DNA of 35,429 nucleotides, taken from contig NZ_AKJL01000041.1 in NCBI RefSeq assembly GCF_000282355.1, positions 1 to 35,429 of the forward strand, read 5' to 3'. Both the position numbers and the translations under genes were made by a program. The notes under the pieces are model-generated. The model had not been told where the DNA came from and did not search any database. It saw only the letters and a program-made list of their open reading frames with translations. The DNA is from Pseudomonas sp. GM49. Lineage in GTDB: Bacteria; Pseudomonadota; Gammaproteobacteria; Pseudomonadales; Pseudomonadaceae. Shown in pieces: positions 8,069 to 15,468 of this stretch (positions are counted from its first letter, which is position 1; each line of letters starts with the position of its first letter).

Positions 8069-9418
8069 CTAAATCAGATAAGAAAGGCCAACGGTCAAGC
8101 CGAAGGCGACGACCGAGATCAATGTCTCGAGCACGGTCCAGGTCTTGAAGGTTTGGGCAACGGTCATGTTGAAGTATTCCTTGATCAACCAGAAACCGCC
8201 GTCATTAACGTGGGAAAAGATAACCGACCCGGCGCCCGTCGCCAGCACCAGCAGCTCCGGATGGGGATAACCCAGACCAATGGCCACTGGCGCGACCACG
8301 CCTGAAGCAGTGGTCATGGCCACAGTGGCAGAACCGGTGGCGATGCGCATCAGTGCCGCGAACAGCCAGCCCATCAACAGCGGCGACAGGTGGAACTCGT
8401 GGGCCAGGCCGACGATCTGGTCGGTGACGCCGGCGTCCACCAGAATCCGGTTCAAGCCACCACCGGCGCCCACCAACAAGGTGATGCTCGCGGTCGGCGC
8501 CAGGCATTCGTTGGTGAACTTTAGGATCGATTCGCGGTTGAAGCCCTGGGCCAGGCCGAGGGTCCAGAAGCTTAGCAATGTGGCCAGCAACAGTGCGATC
8601 ACCGAGTTACCGATGAACAGCAGGAACTGGTTGAAACCACTACCCGGCGTGGAAATCAGATTGGCCCAGCCGCCGATCAGCATCAGCACCACAGGCAACA
8701 GGATGGTCGCCATGGTGATGCCAAACCCCGGCAAGCTGTCGCGGGGTTCGCGCTCGAGGAACTGACGCTCCAGCGGGTTTTCCGCCGGCAATTGAATGCG
8801 CGGCACGATGAACTTGGCATACAGGGGACCGGCAATGATCGCGGTCGGAATGCCAATCAGGATCGCGTACAGCAAGGTCTGCCCCACCGACGCCTGATAC
8901 ACCTGCACCGCCAGCATCGCCGCCGGGTGCGGCGGCACCAGCGCATGCACCACCGAAAGCCCGGCAACCATTGGCAAGCCGACCATCAGGATCGACACGC
9001 CCACGCGCCGCGCCACGGTAAAGGCAATCGGCACCAGCAAGACGAAACCGACTTCGAAGAACAGTGGCAGCCCAACCAGAAACGCAATTGTCACCATCGC
9101 CCAATGCGCGTTCTTCTCGCCGAAACGGTCGATCAAGGTCCGCGCCACCTGCTCGGCGCCGCCGGACTCGGCCATCATCTTGCCAAGCATGGTGCCCAGC
9201 GCCACCACCAGCGCGATGTGTCCCAGGGTCTTGCCGACCCCGGCCTCATACGCCCCCACCACACCCGACGGCGGCATGCCCGCCACCAGCGCCAGGCCGA
9301 TGGAAATCAGGGTGATGACAATGAACGGGTTGAGTCGGTAACGGGCGATCAGAACGATCAGTGCAATGATGGCGATGGCGGCATACACCAGCAGCCAATA
9401 GCCGAAGGACAGGGTCAT
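8069..9418 (-). CDS. GntP-family permease (gluconate:H+ symporter type)
   Basis: A 449-residue inner-membrane transporter with about 12 hydrophobic segments. Family marks include the N-terminal AIIALIVLIARYRLNPF, the GKTLGHIALVVALGTMLGKMMAESGGAEQVA stretch (residues about 54-84) and the C-terminal LVLATGAGSVIFSHVNDGGFW, a hallmark of GntP proteins. The family carries gluconate and related carboxylates with protons. Here it heads an operon with an RpiR regulator and a D-aminoacylase, so an N-acyl-D-amino acid or a related carboxylate is the more likely cargo. The ATG is preceded by GAGGAG 8 nt upstream; an upstream in-frame extension would run into the promoter region and is not supported. Confidence 0.92.
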   Translation of the reverse strand: MTLSFGYWLLVYAAIAIIALIVLIARYRLNPFIVITLISIGLALVAGMPPSGVVGAYEAGVGKTLGHIALVVALGTMLGKMMAESGGAEQVARTLIDRFGEKNAHWAMVTIAFLVGLPLFFEVGFVLLVPIAFTVARRVGVSILMVGLPMVAGLSVVHALVPPHPAAMLAVQVYQASVGQTLLYAILIGIPTAIIAGPLYAKFIVPRIQLPAENPLERQFLEREPRDSLPGFGITMATILLPVVLMLIGGWANLISTPGSGFNQFLLFIGNSVIALLLATLLSFWTLGLAQGFNRESILKFTNECLAPTASITLLVGAGGGLNRILVDAGVTDQIVGLAHEFHLSPLLMGWLFAALMRIATGSATVAMTTASGVVAPVAIGLGYPHPELLVLATGAGSVIFSHVNDGGFWLIKEYFNMTVAQTFKTWTVLETLISVVAFGLTVGLSYLI

Positions 9419-9442
9419 GCGGTACTCCTCGAGAGGGTCACG

Positions 9443-9476
9443 TCGAAATATTTGTGAAACTCTTAAAACATTTCGA
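9443..9476. promoter_or_regulatory. Palindrome over the gntP promoter, candidate RpiR operator
   Basis: TCGAAAT (9443-9449) and ATTTCGA (9470-9476) form a perfect inverted repeat with a 20-bp spacer, and the flanks extend the symmetry (CGTC on the left, GACG on the right after a 2-base offset). It covers the proposed -10 hexamer of the gntP operon, a repressor position. Assignment to the RpiR protein is inference. Confidence 0.45.
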
Positions 9477-9490
9477 GACGTGATATTCAA
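9462..9490 (-). promoter_or_regulatory. Candidate sigma-70 promoter of the gntP operon
   Basis: Reading the minus strand, TTGAAT (9485-9490) and TTTAAG (9462-9467) are separated by 17 bp. Each matches 4 of 6 consensus bases. The promoter lies about 45 bp before the gntP start codon. This is a prediction from spacing and sequence only. Confidence 0.4.
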
Positions 9491-9508
9491 ACGAGGTGAA
9501 AGTAATTT

Positions 9509-9541
9509 TCGTGTAGAGGTAAGGCGTGTCGTGCAGAGGTA
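9509..9541. promoter_or_regulatory. Two 13-bp direct repeats with 20-bp period, candidate activator site
   Basis: TCGTGTAGAGGTA (9509-9521) and TCGTGCAGAGGTA (9529-9541) match at 12 of 13 bases and lie on the same face of the helix, two turns apart. They sit just upstream of the proposed -35 of the gntP operon. Direct repeats in this position usually bind an activator; the protein is unknown. Confidence 0.5.
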
Positions 9542-9557
9542 TGACTTGTCGCAAATA

Positions 9558-9595
9558 ATGAAAATAAGGCAGGCGGATTTTCATCGCGCCTACCT
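9558..9595 (-). terminator. Rho-independent terminator of the sulP-type gene
   Basis: Arms 9567-9575 and 9587-9595 pair over 9 bp with one mismatch, with an 11-base loop. On the minus strand the hairpin is followed by TATTTTCAT. It begins 9 bp after the stop codon of the SulP gene. Confidence 0.6.
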
Positions 9596-9603
9596 GTTTG
9601 ATT

Positions 9604-11049
9604 TCAGTCGTGCTGCACCCGGGCGCGCTTGAGCAGTTTCTTGCAACGCTCGGACAAGTGCAGCACACGCAGGTGCTTGCCGGCCTTGGCGTAGCGCTCG
9701 CGCAAGGTGCCCAGCGCGGCAATCGCCGAGTAGTCGACAACACTCAGGTGACGACAATCCAGGGTCACTTGCGCCGGGTCATTAGCCGGATCGAACTGAT
9801 TGAGAAACGCTGTGGTCGAGGCGAAGAACAGCGTGCCATGCACCCGGTACAACTTGTTGCCGTCGCTCTCCAGGTGACTGTCGGCATACAGCTGCCGGGC
9901 CTGCTGCCAGGCAAAGTTCAGCGCCGCAATGATGATGCCGCAAAGCACCGCAGTGGCCAGATCGGTGAAAACGGTAATCACCGTCACCGCAATGATCACC
10001 AGCACGTCGTTGAGCGGCACCTTGTTCAGCACCCGCAACGAGGCCCAGGCGAAGGTCTGTTGCGACACCACGAACATCACCCCGACCAGTGCGGCCAGCG
10101 GAATACGCTCGATCAGCGGCGACAGAAACAGAATGAACAGCAGGACCGACACTCCGGCCACCACCCCGGACAAGCGCCCGCGCCCACCGGAACTGAGGTT
10201 GATCATGGTCTGGCCGATCATGGCGCACCCGCCCATGCCGCCGAACGCACCGGACACCACATTCGCCGCCCCCAGCGCCACGCACTCGCGATCCGGGTAG
10301 CCACGGCTCTCGGTGATTTCGTCGGTGAGGTTGAGGGTCAACAGGGTTTCCAGCAACCCGACCAGCGCCATCAGGATCGCGTAGGGCGCGACGATGTGCA
10401 GGGTGTCCAGGGTCCAAGGAATGTCCGGCAACGCCAGCGTCGGCAAGCCACCGGCGATGTGCGCCATGTCGCCGAGGGTGCGGGTCGGCAAGCCAAGCAG
10501 ATACACCGCCAGGCCTACGCCGAGAATCGCCACCAGCGCTGGCGGTACTGTGCGGGTCAGGCGCGGCAGCAAGTAGACAACGGCCATGGTCACCGCGACC
10601 AGGCCAAGCATCATGTACAGCGGCGTCCCGCTCAACCAGGCTTCACCGCTCTTGAAGTGCTCCAGTTGCGCCAGGGCAATGATGATCGCCAGGCCATTGA
10701 CGAAGCCGAGCATCACCGGGTGCGGCACCATGCGCACCAGTTTGCCGAGCTTGAGCAGCCCGAACGCCATCATGATCAGCCCGCCCAGCAACACCGTGGC
10801 CAGCAAATACTGCACGCCGTGTTGCACCACCAGCGCGACGATCACCACGGCCATCGAGCCGGCCGCCCCGGACACCATGCCCGGCCGGCCGCCAAACAAC
10901 GCAGTCAGCGTGCAAATGATGAACGCGCCATAAAGCCCCATCAGCGGATTGAGGTGGGCCACCAGCGCGAACGCGATGCACTCGGGCAACAGGGCGAAGG
11001 AAGTGGTAAGTCCGGCCAGGACATCGGCGCGTAGACGTTTTGCTTTCAT
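9604..11049 (-). CDS. SulP-family inorganic anion transporter with short STAS domain
   Basis: A 481-residue SLC26/SulP membrane protein. Hydrophobic segments fill residues 10-380, with SulP-type motifs near the start (LAGLTTSFALLPECIAFA) and in the middle (GMGGCAMIGQTMINLSSGGRGRLSG). A C-terminal STAS domain follows from about residue 400 (VTLDCRHLSVVDYSAIAALGTL). Family members move sulfate, bicarbonate, chloride or dicarboxylates. At 481 residues it is shorter than the typical 550-residue SulP protein because the STAS domain is compact and lacks a C-terminal extension. The ATG at 11049 is chosen because it begins a usual SulP N-terminus (MKAKRLRADVLAG). No good ribosome binding site is seen there, and a GTG at 11064 is an alternative. 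The gene appears to be transcribed alone. Confidence 0.88.
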   Translation of the reverse strand: MKAKRLRADVLAGLTTSFALLPECIAFALVAHLNPLMGLYGAFIICTLTALFGGRPGMVSGAAGSMAVVIVALVVQHGVQYLLATVLLGGLIMMAFGLLKLGKLVRMVPHPVMLGFVNGLAIIIALAQLEHFKSGEAWLSGTPLYMMLGLVAVTMAVVYLLPRLTRTVPPALVAILGVGLAVYLLGLPTRTLGDMAHIAGGLPTLALPDIPWTLDTLHIVAPYAILMALVGLLETLLTLNLTDEITESRGYPDRECVALGAANVVSGAFGGMGGCAMIGQTMINLSSGGRGRLSGVVAGVSVLLFILFLSPLIERIPLAALVGVMFVVSQQTFAWASLRVLNKVPLNDVLVIIAVTVITVFTDLATAVLCGIIIAALNFAWQQARQLYADSHLESDGNKLYRVHGTLFFASTTAFLNQFDPANDPAQVTLDCRHLSVVDYSAIAALGTLRERYAKAGKHLRVLHLSERCKKLLKRARVQHD

Positions 11050-11144
11050 GGAGGGACCGCACACAGGGAGAGACGGGAAAAGAGTGTGCGGATGTTACGG
11101 AAATGCAGTCAGACCGACCAGTTGTTGTGCCTCCGCAAACGCCA

Positions 11145-11225
11145 TCGCGAGCAAGCTCGCTCCCACATTCGATCGCATTCCTTCTGACGGAGCGCGATCA
11201 ACTGTGGGAGCGAGCTTGCTCGCGA
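11145..11225. repeat. REP-type inverted repeat pair
   Basis: Perfect 23-bp arms (11145-11167 and 11203-11225) with the GAGCGAGCTTGCTCGC core face each other across 35 bp. The spacer carries a smaller GATCGC/GCGATC inverted repeat. The pair lies upstream of the SulP gene and beyond the 3' end of the LysR gene at 11328-12239. Confidence 0.9.
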
Positions 11226-11327
11226 AGAACGATGACGCGGTCTAAAGCGAACTCCCCCCCTCTCATCGCGAATCCACTCAACCACCGACGTGCGCTTCGC
11301 CACCCAACCTGACGCAGCAATCACAAA

Positions 11328-12239
11328 TCAGCCCTTGAAATCCGCGTCCGCATAGTCCGCCAACTTGCCCTGGATAAAGTCCAGGAAGCATTGAATCCGC
11401 AGGGCCAGTTGCGAGTTGCGGTAGTACACCGCGTTGATCGGCTGGCGATAACCGCTGTTGAATTCGGCCAACAACACTTTCAAGCGGCCGGCACGAATGT
11501 CTTCGATGGTCATGAAGTGCGACAGGCTGGCGATGCCCTGGCCGTCCAGTGCGAGATGGCGGATGGTCTCTCCGCTGGAGGCGCTGATCGATGCCTGGAT
11601 CGGCCAGCGATCGCCATGCACATAACGCAACGGCCATTGGTTGAGGCCTTCGTTCTGGGTGAACCCCAGCAGTGTATGGTTGGCCAGGTCAGCCACGGCT
11701 TGCGGTGTGCCGTGCTTTTCCAGGTACGACGGGCTGGCGACGATGTGCAACGGGCTGCATCCCAGAGAGCGGGCATGCAATGTCGAGTCGGTCAGGGTGC
11801 CGATGCGGATGGCGATGTCAGTGCTCTGCTCCAGCAGGTCGATGATCAAATCGTTGCTGTTGAGTTCGAGCTGGATGTCCGGGTAAAGCCTGCGGAATTC
11901 ATCGATGTAGGGCACGATGGCATGCAGCATGAAAGGCGATGCCGCGTTGATCCGCAGGCGCCCGGACGGCGTTTGCTGGCGTGAGGTCAGGCGTTCTTCG
12001 AGTTCATCCATCTGATCGAGAATCCGCTTGGCGTGCTCGAAGAAATACTTGCCCTCTTCGGTCAGGTCCATGCGCCGCGTGGTGCGATTGATCAATGTCG
12101 TGTCGAGCTTGGCCTCCAGCCGGGACAGCGTACGGCTGACCGCCGAAGGCGTTTGCCCGACCTGCTCGGCCGCCGCAGAAATCGACCCGCATTCAATCAC
12201 GCAGACGAAAATCTGCAATTCATCGGATCTGGCTTTCAC
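11328..12239 (-). CDS. LysR-family transcriptional regulator next to mdaB
   Basis: A 303-residue LysR-type regulator with the N-terminal winged helix (ELQIFVCVIECGSISAAAEQVGQTPSAVSRTLSRLEAKL, residues about 7-45) and a substrate-binding domain from about residue 90 (GRLRINAASPFMLHAIVPYIDEF). It resembles the CrgA/DsdC-like LysR subgroup that often controls neighbouring oxidoreductases. Translation appears to start at GTG (12239), with AAGG 7 nt upstream; no ATG is better placed. The gene lies downstream of mdaB on the same strand but is separated from it by a 262-bp hairpin element, so it probably has its own promoter. Control of mdaB and the divergent monooxygenase-like gene is inferred from position. 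Confidence 0.88.
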   Translation of the reverse strand: MKARSDELQIFVCVIECGSISAAAEQVGQTPSAVSRTLSRLEAKLDTTLINRTTRRMDLTEEGKYFFEHAKRILDQMDELEERLTSRQQTPSGRLRINAASPFMLHAIVPYIDEFRRLYPDIQLELNSNDLIIDLLEQSTDIAIRIGTLTDSTLHARSLGCSPLHIVASPSYLEKHGTPQAVADLANHTLLGFTQNEGLNQWPLRYVHGDRWPIQASISASSGETIRHLALDGQGIASLSHFMTIEDIRAGRLKVLLAEFNSGYRQPINAVYYRNSQLALRIQCFLDFIQGKLADYADADFKG

Positions 12240-12249
12240 GTGTGTACCT

Positions 12250-12492
12250 TATCGATAGTCCTGCGCCGTTCTTCTGGGCACAGAGAAACCATTGTGGCGA
12301 GGGGGCTTGTCGGAACGCCGCACCGCCCCGTTCGGCGGCGGAGCCGTCGTAAAGTCAGCAAATGCGCAGTACCTGAATCACCGCATGCGCCGGTTTTGGG
12401 TCCGCTTCGCGCACCAGCGGGGCGGTGCGGCGTTCCGACAAGCCCCCTCGCCACAAAAGCCCCGTTTACCACAGGTTCAGGGTATCGATAGT
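12250..12492. repeat. Hairpin element flanked by 10-bp direct repeats (MITE/REP-like)
   Basis: A perfect 37-bp inverted repeat (12293-12329 and 12419-12455) encloses an 89-bp loop. The whole block is flanked by two identical copies of TATCGATAGT (12250-12259 and 12483-12492). The interior between the copies is 223 bp and encodes no convincing protein. The left inner end starts CCTGCGCC and the right end, read inward, starts CCTGAACC after one base. The layout resembles a small non-autonomous mobile element with a target-site duplication, although TATCGATA is itself a palindrome and could be a protein site. Confidence 0.55.
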
Positions 12493-12501
12493 AACCGAGC
12501 G

Positions 12502-13092
12502 TCATGCCTTGAGGCCAAACACCTCAGTCAAATGCTGCTCATAACGCGCCACATCAGCTTCGATGTTCGGGCGCTTCATCACGTCCACGCACAGGAACGT
12601 CGGCAAACCGGTCATGCCAAGGAACTCGTTGGCCTTGTGGAACGGGAAGTACACCGCGTCCACACCTTTGGCTTCGAAGAAATCGGTCGGGTCGTCGAAG
12701 GCTTGCTGCGGGGCGTTCCAGGTCAGCGACAGCATGTATTGCTTGCCGTGAATCAGGCCGCCGCTGCCGTACTTCTGCGACGCGTCCGAACGGGTGCGAC
12801 CGTCGCTGGCATAGAGGCTGCCATGCCCTTCGGTAAAGACTTCATCGATGTACTTTTTCACGGTCCACGGCGCGCCCATCCACCAGCCGGGCATCTGGTA
12901 AATGATCACGTCGGCCCAGAGGAACTTGGCCACTTCTTCAGCGATGTCGTAGCCCTCGTCGATGAAGGTGGTTCTGACATCCACACCGCCGCGATCCAGC
13001 ACGCTCAACGCGGTTTCATGCAGGGTGGTGTTGTAGCGGCCATCGGAGTGCGCAAACTTTTTGCCGCCATTGAGCAACAGGACTTTTTTCAT
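12502..13092 (-). CDS. mdaB: NAD(P)H:quinone oxidoreductase MdaB
   Basis: A 196-residue flavodoxin-fold quinone reductase closely resembling E. coli MdaB. It shares KKFAHS near the N-terminus (flavin phosphate loop), FLWADVIIYQMPGWWMGAPW and the following KKYIDEVFTEGHGSLYASDG, YGSGGLIHGKQYMLSLTWNAP and FPFHKANEFLGM. The enzyme reduces quinones by two electrons using NAD(P)H and protects against quinone redox cycling. The ATG at 13092 is chosen because it aligns with the E. coli N-terminus. A divergent gene 162 bp away encodes an ABM-domain protein related to YgiN, which in E. coli is the neighbour of mdaB, so the functional pair is kept but with a different orientation. Confidence 0.93.
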   Translation of the reverse strand: MKKVLLLNGGKKFAHSDGRYNTTLHETALSVLDRGGVDVRTTFIDEGYDIAEEVAKFLWADVIIYQMPGWWMGAPWTVKKYIDEVFTEGHGSLYASDGRTRSDASQKYGSGGLIHGKQYMLSLTWNAPQQAFDDPTDFFEAKGVDAVYFPFHKANEFLGMTGLPTFLCVDVMKRPNIEADVARYEQHLTEVFGLKA

Positions 13093-13254
13093 GGGAGGTC
13101 TCGGGAAGGTCGGGAATCGGATGGCGGCAGAGTACCGACCGGCCTCACGCGGAGTAAGCGTCGATTGGGCAAAAATCATTTGACCCACAAGCACGAATCA
13201 ACAGCCGATTGTTGCCTTAGACTGGCGCCAGTTCTGACCTGAGGAGAAATGTAG

Positions 13255-13569
13255 ATGAGTGAAATCCAGGGCTTCATCCTGCACGCCAAGACCCGCCCGG
13301 AAAAATCCGACGCCTTCGAAGCGTTTTTCAGCGGCTACGTGGAAGCGAGCCGAGCCGAACCTGGTTGCATCGAATACCACATGTTGCGCGACAAACAGGA
13401 CCCGACCCTGTTCATCTTCTACGAAATATGGCAGTCCCAGGCCCACCTCGATGTGCACTCGAACCTTGCGCACATGAAGCAGTTCCTCGACCAGCGTGAT
13501 GAATACCTGGAACGGGACTTCGAGATCCGCGCCATCGAGATGATCAGCCCGTCGTCCGCTAGCCGCTGA
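13255..13569 (+). CDS. ABM-domain monooxygenase-like protein (YgiN type)
   Basis: A 104-residue single-domain protein of the antibiotic-biosynthesis-monooxygenase (dimeric alpha-beta barrel) family. It shows FILHAKTRPEKSDAFEAFF, the EPGCIEYHMLRDKQDPTLFIFYEIW core (residues about 40-64) and the AHLDVHSNLAHMKQF helix with histidines. Its length equals that of E. coli YgiN, a quinol monooxygenase that works with MdaB in a proposed quinone redox cycle. GAGGAG precedes the ATG by about 8 nt. Its 3' end overlaps the end of the convergent TauE/SafE gene by 11 bp. It is divergent from mdaB, so a shared promoter region of 162 bp is expected to be regulated together. Confidence 0.88.
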   Translation: MSEIQGFILHAKTRPEKSDAFEAFFSGYVEASRAEPGCIEYHMLRDKQDPTLFIFYEIWQSQAHLDVHSNLAHMKQFLDQRDEYLERDFEIRAIEMISPSSASR

Positions 13570-14323
13570 TCAGCAAATGGCCGCCGAGCAAACCCAGGCC
13601 AATGAAGAACACGCGCTTGAACAACACGGCGCTGATCCGCTGGCGCAGCGATTGCCCCAGCCACATGCCGAGCATTGCCGGGATCAGCGCCAGCAGCGAC
13701 GCGCTCAACTCGCCCCCGCCGAGAGCGCCGCGCCATAGCAAGCCTCCGGCCAGGGCCAGGGTCGAGACGGTGAACGACAGGCCCAGCGCCTGCACCAGTT
13801 CGTCCTTGCTCAAACCCAGCGCTTGCAGATAAGGCACCGCCGGAATCACGAATACGCCTGTAGCCGACGTGATGACGCCAGTCAGCACGCCACACAATGG
13901 ACCGAGCCAGCGTTCGCTGCGCCGCCCCACGCGCAAGGTCGGCAGGAACAAACCGCTCAGCGCATACAGCAACAAGGCCGCCCCCAGCCCCCGCACCACC
14001 CAATGGCCACCGCTCATGCCAATCCACAGCGTGCCTGCCCCGGTGCCGATGAAAATCGCCAGCAACATCGGCCACAACCGTTTGACCAGCCCCGACAGAT
14101 GCCCGCCAAACGCCAATTGCCAGACGTTGGTCAGGGTCGCCGGAATGATCAACAGCGCCGCAGCCTGCGTCGGCGCCATAGCCAGACCGAGCAAGCCCAT
14201 GGCAACGGTCGGCAGGCCGAGGCCGATCACGCCCTTGATCATGCCGGCCAGCACAAAGGTGCCGATAACCAGCATGGAAAGGGCTAGACCGAGGTTTTGG
14301 TAAAACGCCGAGAGTGTGTTCAT
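13559..14323 (-). CDS. TauE/SafE (DUF81) family membrane exporter
   Basis: A 254-residue integral membrane protein with about eight hydrophobic segments in two repeated halves, as in the sulfite exporter TauE/SafE family. Conserved features are the first-half GMIKGVIGLGLPTVAMGLLG and the second-half repeat GVLTGVITSATGVFVIPAVPYLQALG. Family members are thought to export sulfite, sulfoacetate or other organic anions. The ATG at 14323 has only a weak ribosome binding site. It is divergent from a LysR gene across a REP pair, suggesting that LysR protein controls it. The transported substrate cannot be inferred. Confidence 0.87.
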   Translation of the reverse strand: MNTLSAFYQNLGLALSMLVIGTFVLAGMIKGVIGLGLPTVAMGLLGLAMAPTQAAALLIIPATLTNVWQLAFGGHLSGLVKRLWPMLLAIFIGTGAGTLWIGMSGGHWVVRGLGAALLLYALSGLFLPTLRVGRRSERWLGPLCGVLTGVITSATGVFVIPAVPYLQALGLSKDELVQALGLSFTVSTLALAGGLLWRGALGGGELSASLLALIPAMLGMWLGQSLRQRISAVLFKRVFFIGLGLLGGHLLISG

Positions 14324-14425
14324 GGGGCTATGGTGAGCCCGCGAGGATTGATTGAAAATCTGCCATACACTGAGGATGCCTCTTGTATTGACAGAGGCTT
14401 AATATTTCATTGCAGCGACTGGCCT

Positions 14426-14509
14426 CTTCGCGGGCAAGCCCGCTCCCACATTTGATCGCGTGTAATCGGGAGAACTCGGTCACTTGTGGGAGCGGGCTTG
14501 CCCGCGAAG
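14426..14509. repeat. REP-type inverted repeat pair (GGGCTTGCCC core)
   Basis: Perfect 25-bp arms (14426-14450 and 14485-14509) carry the core GAGCGGGCTTGCCCGC, a variant distinct from the GAGCGAGCTTGCTCGC core of the other copies in the window. The pair occupies the gap between the divergent tauE-type and lysR-type genes. Confidence 0.9.
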
Positions 14510-14547
14510 GCGTCCTCCCAGACAACACACATCTTGAGGTTGCTGTA

Positions 14548-15438
14548 ATGCACTTCGACCTGACCGACCTGCGCCTGTACCTGAATATCCTCGACACCGG
14601 CAACATCACCGCCGGCGCAGCACGCAGTCATCTGTCCCTGGCGGCGGCCAGCGCGCGCATTCGTGCCATGGAAGCCTCACTGGGGATCGGGTTTCTCGAA
14701 AGAGGCCGGCGCGGTGTAACGCCAACGCCGGCCGGCAAGGCCCTGGCTCAGCATGCCCGTACCCTGATGCAACAAGCCGAACGCCTGCAGCAGGACCTGG
14801 CCGAATACGCCAAGGGCGTAAAAGGCCAGGTGCGATTGTTGTGCAACACCACGGCGATCACCGAGTACCTGCCGGAGTTGCTCGCCGACTTCCTGCGCGA
14901 CTACCCCAACCTGGATATCGACCTGCAGGAACTGCCCAGTACCCGTATCACCCATGCCTTGCGCCTGGGTGCGGCGGACCTCGGTATCGTCTCCGACGCC
15001 ATCGACACCCACGACCTGCAAACCCGCCCGTTTCGCGATGATCCGCTGGTACTGATCATGCCCCGCGAACATCCCTTGGCACAGGCGGCCTCAGTTAGTT
15101 TCACCGACACATTGCGTCACGATTACGTCGGCCTGAACGCCAACAGCGCCCTCGCCGTGTACCTGGAGGAACAGGCGCTGCACACTGGTACACGGATGCA
15201 GATCCGCATTCGCGCCGACGGCTTCGACGGGGTGATGCGCATGGTCGCACACGGCGCCGGATTGGCGATTGTGCCGTTGGCGGCGATCCAGCGCGGGTCG
15301 CTCGATGAGTCGTTGAAAAGTGTCGCGCTGGAGGAAGACTGGGCGCAGCGCAAACTGCTGCTCTGTGCTCGCTCATTCGACAACCTGCCCGGTTATGCCA
15401 GAGCCCTATTCGAGGCATTGCGGGGCGACAGCCTTTGA
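14548..15438 (+). CDS. LysR-family transcriptional regulator divergent from the TauE/SafE gene
   Basis: A 296-residue LysR-type regulator. The N-terminal helix-turn-helix is LRLYLNILDTGNITAGAARSHLSLAAASARIRAME (residues about 8-42), and the effector domain starts near residue 90 (GQVRLLCNTTAITEYLPELLADF). It resembles regulators linked to DUF81 exporters in proteobacteria. The start ATG at 14548 has GAGG 9 nt upstream and fits the family N-terminus; in-frame codons further upstream run through the REP pair. The last codons and stop are part of a strong hairpin. Confidence 0.88.
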   Translation: MHFDLTDLRLYLNILDTGNITAGAARSHLSLAAASARIRAMEASLGIGFLERGRRGVTPTPAGKALAQHARTLMQQAERLQQDLAEYAKGVKGQVRLLCNTTAITEYLPELLADFLRDYPNLDIDLQELPSTRITHALRLGAADLGIVSDAIDTHDLQTRPFRDDPLVLIMPREHPLAQAASVSFTDTLRHDYVGLNANSALAVYLEEQALHTGTRMQIRIRADGFDGVMRMVAHGAGLAIVPLAAIQRGSLDESLKSVALEEDWAQRKLLLCARSFDNLPGYARALFEALRGDSL

Positions 15439-15453
15439 AGACTGTCGCCCCGC
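15420..15453. terminator. Strong hairpin between convergent genes
   Basis: A perfect 12-bp stem (15420-15431 with 15442-15453) and a 10-base loop include the stop codon of the LysR gene. No T-tract follows on either strand, so termination is probable but not of the classical type. It separates the LysR gene from the convergent amino-acid permease gene. Confidence 0.5.
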
Positions 15454-15468
15454 CGAGTTGCTTCCAGA

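Noticed and set aside
9598..11034. A 478-codon plus-strand open frame opposite the SulP gene
   Set aside because: Shadow frame with low-complexity His/Arg/Gln composition; the opposite strand encodes a clear SulP protein.
12236..13242. Protein-coding frames across the 37-bp hairpin element
   Set aside because: The frames depend on the repeat arms and on antisense reading of mdaB; none has a start with a ribosome binding site or a known domain.
11145..14509. REP pairs considered as CRISPR repeats
   Set aside because: Repeats are inverted rather than direct, occur only in pairs, and no cas gene is present.
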